Shown here in pieces: positions 6,516-7,721 of a DNA stretch of 7,721 bases. Source of the stretch: Bacteroidales bacterium (GTDB lineage Bacteria; Bacteroidota; Bacteroidia; Bacteroidales; VadinHA17); NCBI GenBank assembly GCA_003518245.1, contig DOZA01000095.1, forward strand, positions 1 through 7,721, given 5' to 3'. Position 1 is the first letter of the stretch. Every line of letters starts with the position of its first letter. A program made the position numbers and the translations under genes. Below the pieces are notes generated by a model that worked only from the letters and a program-made list of their open reading frames with translations, was not told the origin of the DNA and did not search any database.

Positions 6516-7581
6516 ATCAGTAATCAGGTTGTTGTTTGTTCATGTAGTTCTTATTTTCTCATTATCGCTGTACTCAGCTGATCTGGATAAGAAATTCTCC
6601 AAGGAGTATGATGCTACGGGAATTGAATTACTGAAAATCAGTAACCGCTACGGTGATGTTGAAATTGTTAATAACAACAATAATAAAATAATTATTGTTG
6701 TGGATGTGCAATTATCTCACCCAAACGACTCAAAGGCTGAAAAGCTTTTATCTATGATAAATGTCGAATTCAGCGAAAATGATAACACCATAGGAGCCAG
6801 GACCGTAATTGACAGGCAGTTCAGTTTTAGTAGCCATGGGTCACAGAGGAAATTCTCCATTGACTACTACGTTGAAATGCCTGCAGAAATGAACCTTAAA
6901 CTGTCAAACAAGTACGGTGATCTCAAAGCAGGTGATCTGTCAGGCCATGTTAATGTCATGGTCAAGTACGGATCAATATTTATTAAATCCCTCTCGAGGG
7001 GTAAAGTAGAACCACTCAACAAGGTTACAGCAGAGTATATACGTATTGGTGAAATTATGGATGCAGGATGGCTCGAACTGGATTTGAGGTATGCGAGTAA
7101 GTTTAATATAGCAAATGCCCAGGCCCTCCTGATAGACTCACGCTATTCAACCAATAATTTTATTGATGAGGTAAGCTCTGTAGTTATTGACAGTAAATAC
7201 GACAGGTTTGAAATTAATAAGCTGAAAAATATTGTTGCAGAATCAGCTTATACCTCCTTCCATTTAGGAGACGTGTCAAAAAAATTGGATATCGAAACAA
7301 GGTATGGTTCAATTGATGTAAATAATGTGAAAGCAGGTTTTGAACTCCTTCGTACCAATACCGAGTACTGTCCTATTGAAGTAAGTTTTGATGAAGCAGC
7401 ATCATACAAGCTTAAAGCTGATACACGGTATTGCGGATTTAAGTTTAATGAGAAAGATGCAGATATCCTGAACAGGATACAGGAAAGCTATACTATGCAT
7501 ATTGAAGCAATAGTAGGTGATGCCAGCACAGAATCAGAAGTTAATATAAAAGCTAACTACGGATCTGTAAAGCTGTATTAA
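6496..7581 (+). CDS. exported DUF4097-like beta-helix repeat protein
   Basis: The 361-residue protein has a signal peptide (charged KRSGCKSVIR, hydrophobic core about 10-25, likely cleavage after Ala28) and no further membrane segment. The rest is repetitive: about twelve rungs centred on a Tyr in an [RK]YG[DS]-like turn followed by an alternating beta strand. They lie at Tyr52, 140, 158, 181, 199, 217, 235, 252, 270, 291, 312 and 355, mostly 17-18 residues apart. This pattern is that of DUF4097 / putative auto-transporter adhesin domains, which fold as beta-helices. Residues 59-63 are five Asn in a row. The mature chain has only two cysteines, Cys292 and Cys313, each right after a rung Tyr. 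Its start overlaps the anti-sigma-like gene by 20 bases in another frame, implying translational coupling. Firmicute DUF4097 proteins such as LiaX and YvlB belong to envelope-stress systems; a similar sensor or scaffold role here is inference. Confidence 0.88.
   Translation: MKRSGCKSVIRLLFVHVVLIFSLSLYSADLDKKFSKEYDATGIELLKISNRYGDVEIVNNNNNKIIIVVDVQLSHPNDSKAEKLLSMINVEFSENDNTIGARTVIDRQFSFSSHGSQRKFSIDYYVEMPAEMNLKLSNKYGDLKAGDLSGHVNVMVKYGSIFIKSLSRGKVEPLNKVTAEYIRIGEIMDAGWLELDLRYASKFNIANAQALLIDSRYSTNNFIDEVSSVVIDSKYDRFEINKLKNIVAESAYTSFHLGDVSKKLDIETRYGSIDVNNVKAGFELLRTNTEYCPIEVSFDEAASYKLKADTRYCGFKFNEKDADILNRIQESYTMHIEAIVGDASTESEVNIKANYGSVKLY
6674..6701 (+). repeat. perfect 11-bp inverted repeat inside the beta-helix gene
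   Basis: ACAACAATAAT (6674-6684) pairs perfectly with ATTATTGTTGT (6691-6701) across a 6-base AAAATA loop. It encodes the poly-Asn stretch and the following Lys-Ile-Ile-Ile-Val-Val strand. It has no T-run, so it is not an intrinsic terminator; a weak AU-rich mRNA hairpin is possible, and biased codons could also produce it by chance. Confidence 0.5.
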
Positions 7582-7606
7582 CCATCATACAAAATAGTAA
7601 AGCATT

Positions 7607-7669
7607 ATGGGGGTGTATCAAAAGTCAAAAAACTATTATTTTTTGGCTTTTGATACACCCCCATTTTTT
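7607..7669 (+). terminator. long-stem intrinsic terminator / palindromic element ending the sigma operon
   Basis: Bases 7607-7632 pair with 7639-7664 over 26 bp with a single T-G wobble (7625/7646) and a 6-base loop CTATTA. The outer part is ATGGGGGTGTATCAAAAG and the inner part an A6/T6 pair. Six T residues (7664-7669) follow the right arm, as in a Rho-independent terminator; the other strand has no such T-run. It lies 25 bases after the beta-helix gene stop. The stem is far longer than needed, and its GGGGGTGTATCAAAA ends resemble insertion-sequence termini, so it may also be a dispersed palindromic repeat. Confidence 0.85.
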
Positions 7670-7721
7670 AACAAAACTGATTAACTTTAAGACATATTTA
7701 ATGGTTACATGATAGCTTACA

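Noticed and set aside
7670..7721. Possible start of another gene on either strand after the terminator
   Set aside because: Only about 50 bases remain; frames are short or interrupted and no recognisable coding signal or promoter element is visible.

Overview
The window looks like a chromosomal segment of a Bacteroidota bacterium, probably class Bacteroidia. The grounds are moderate-to-low GC with A-rich gene starts and no convincing Shine-Dalgarno sequences, TAnnTTTG-type -7 promoter elements before two genes, a TrmD and an ornithine aminotransferase of Bacteroidetes type, and a sigma factor / membrane protein / beta-helix protein cluster of a kind common in that phylum. All genes are on the + strand. 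I see no transposase, phage, CRISPR, tRNA or rRNA gene.

Region 1 (1-1124): the last 109 codons of an alpha/beta-hydrolase (HSL/Aes type) run in from the left edge. They are followed by trmD, the tRNA m1G37 methyltransferase, which has a good -7 promoter element only about 14 bases before its start codon. Region 2 (1125-2504): rocD, ornithine aminotransferase, with every catalytic residue of the family in place. It is preceded by a perfect 14-bp direct repeat and closed by a strong intrinsic terminator. Region 3 (2505-5233): a new transcription unit. A promoter drives an exported lipoprotein M28 zinc peptidase with a C-terminal PDZ domain, and 14 bases later comes a five-helix membrane protein of unknown function.

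Region 4 (5234-7669): a compact three-gene unit. It holds an ECF-type sigma-70 factor, a single-pass membrane protein in the anti-sigma position that lacks cysteines and so is not a zinc-binding anti-sigma, and an exported DUF4097-like protein that overlaps the second gene by 20 bases. The third protein is built from about twelve Tyr-centred rungs with a near-exact 18-residue period, best read as a beta-helix. It carries only two cysteines in the mature chain, at equivalent positions of neighbouring rungs. A 26-bp stem hairpin with a T-run ends the unit.

The sigma / anti-sigma-like / beta-helix unit is the most interesting part. The simplest model is a cell-envelope signalling module in which the periplasmic rung protein and the coiled-coil membrane protein control release of the sigma factor. 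That model is inference from gene order and protein architecture. The peptidase and five-helix protein just upstream are also envelope proteins but may only be neighbours. The remaining genes are ordinary housekeeping or metabolic functions.
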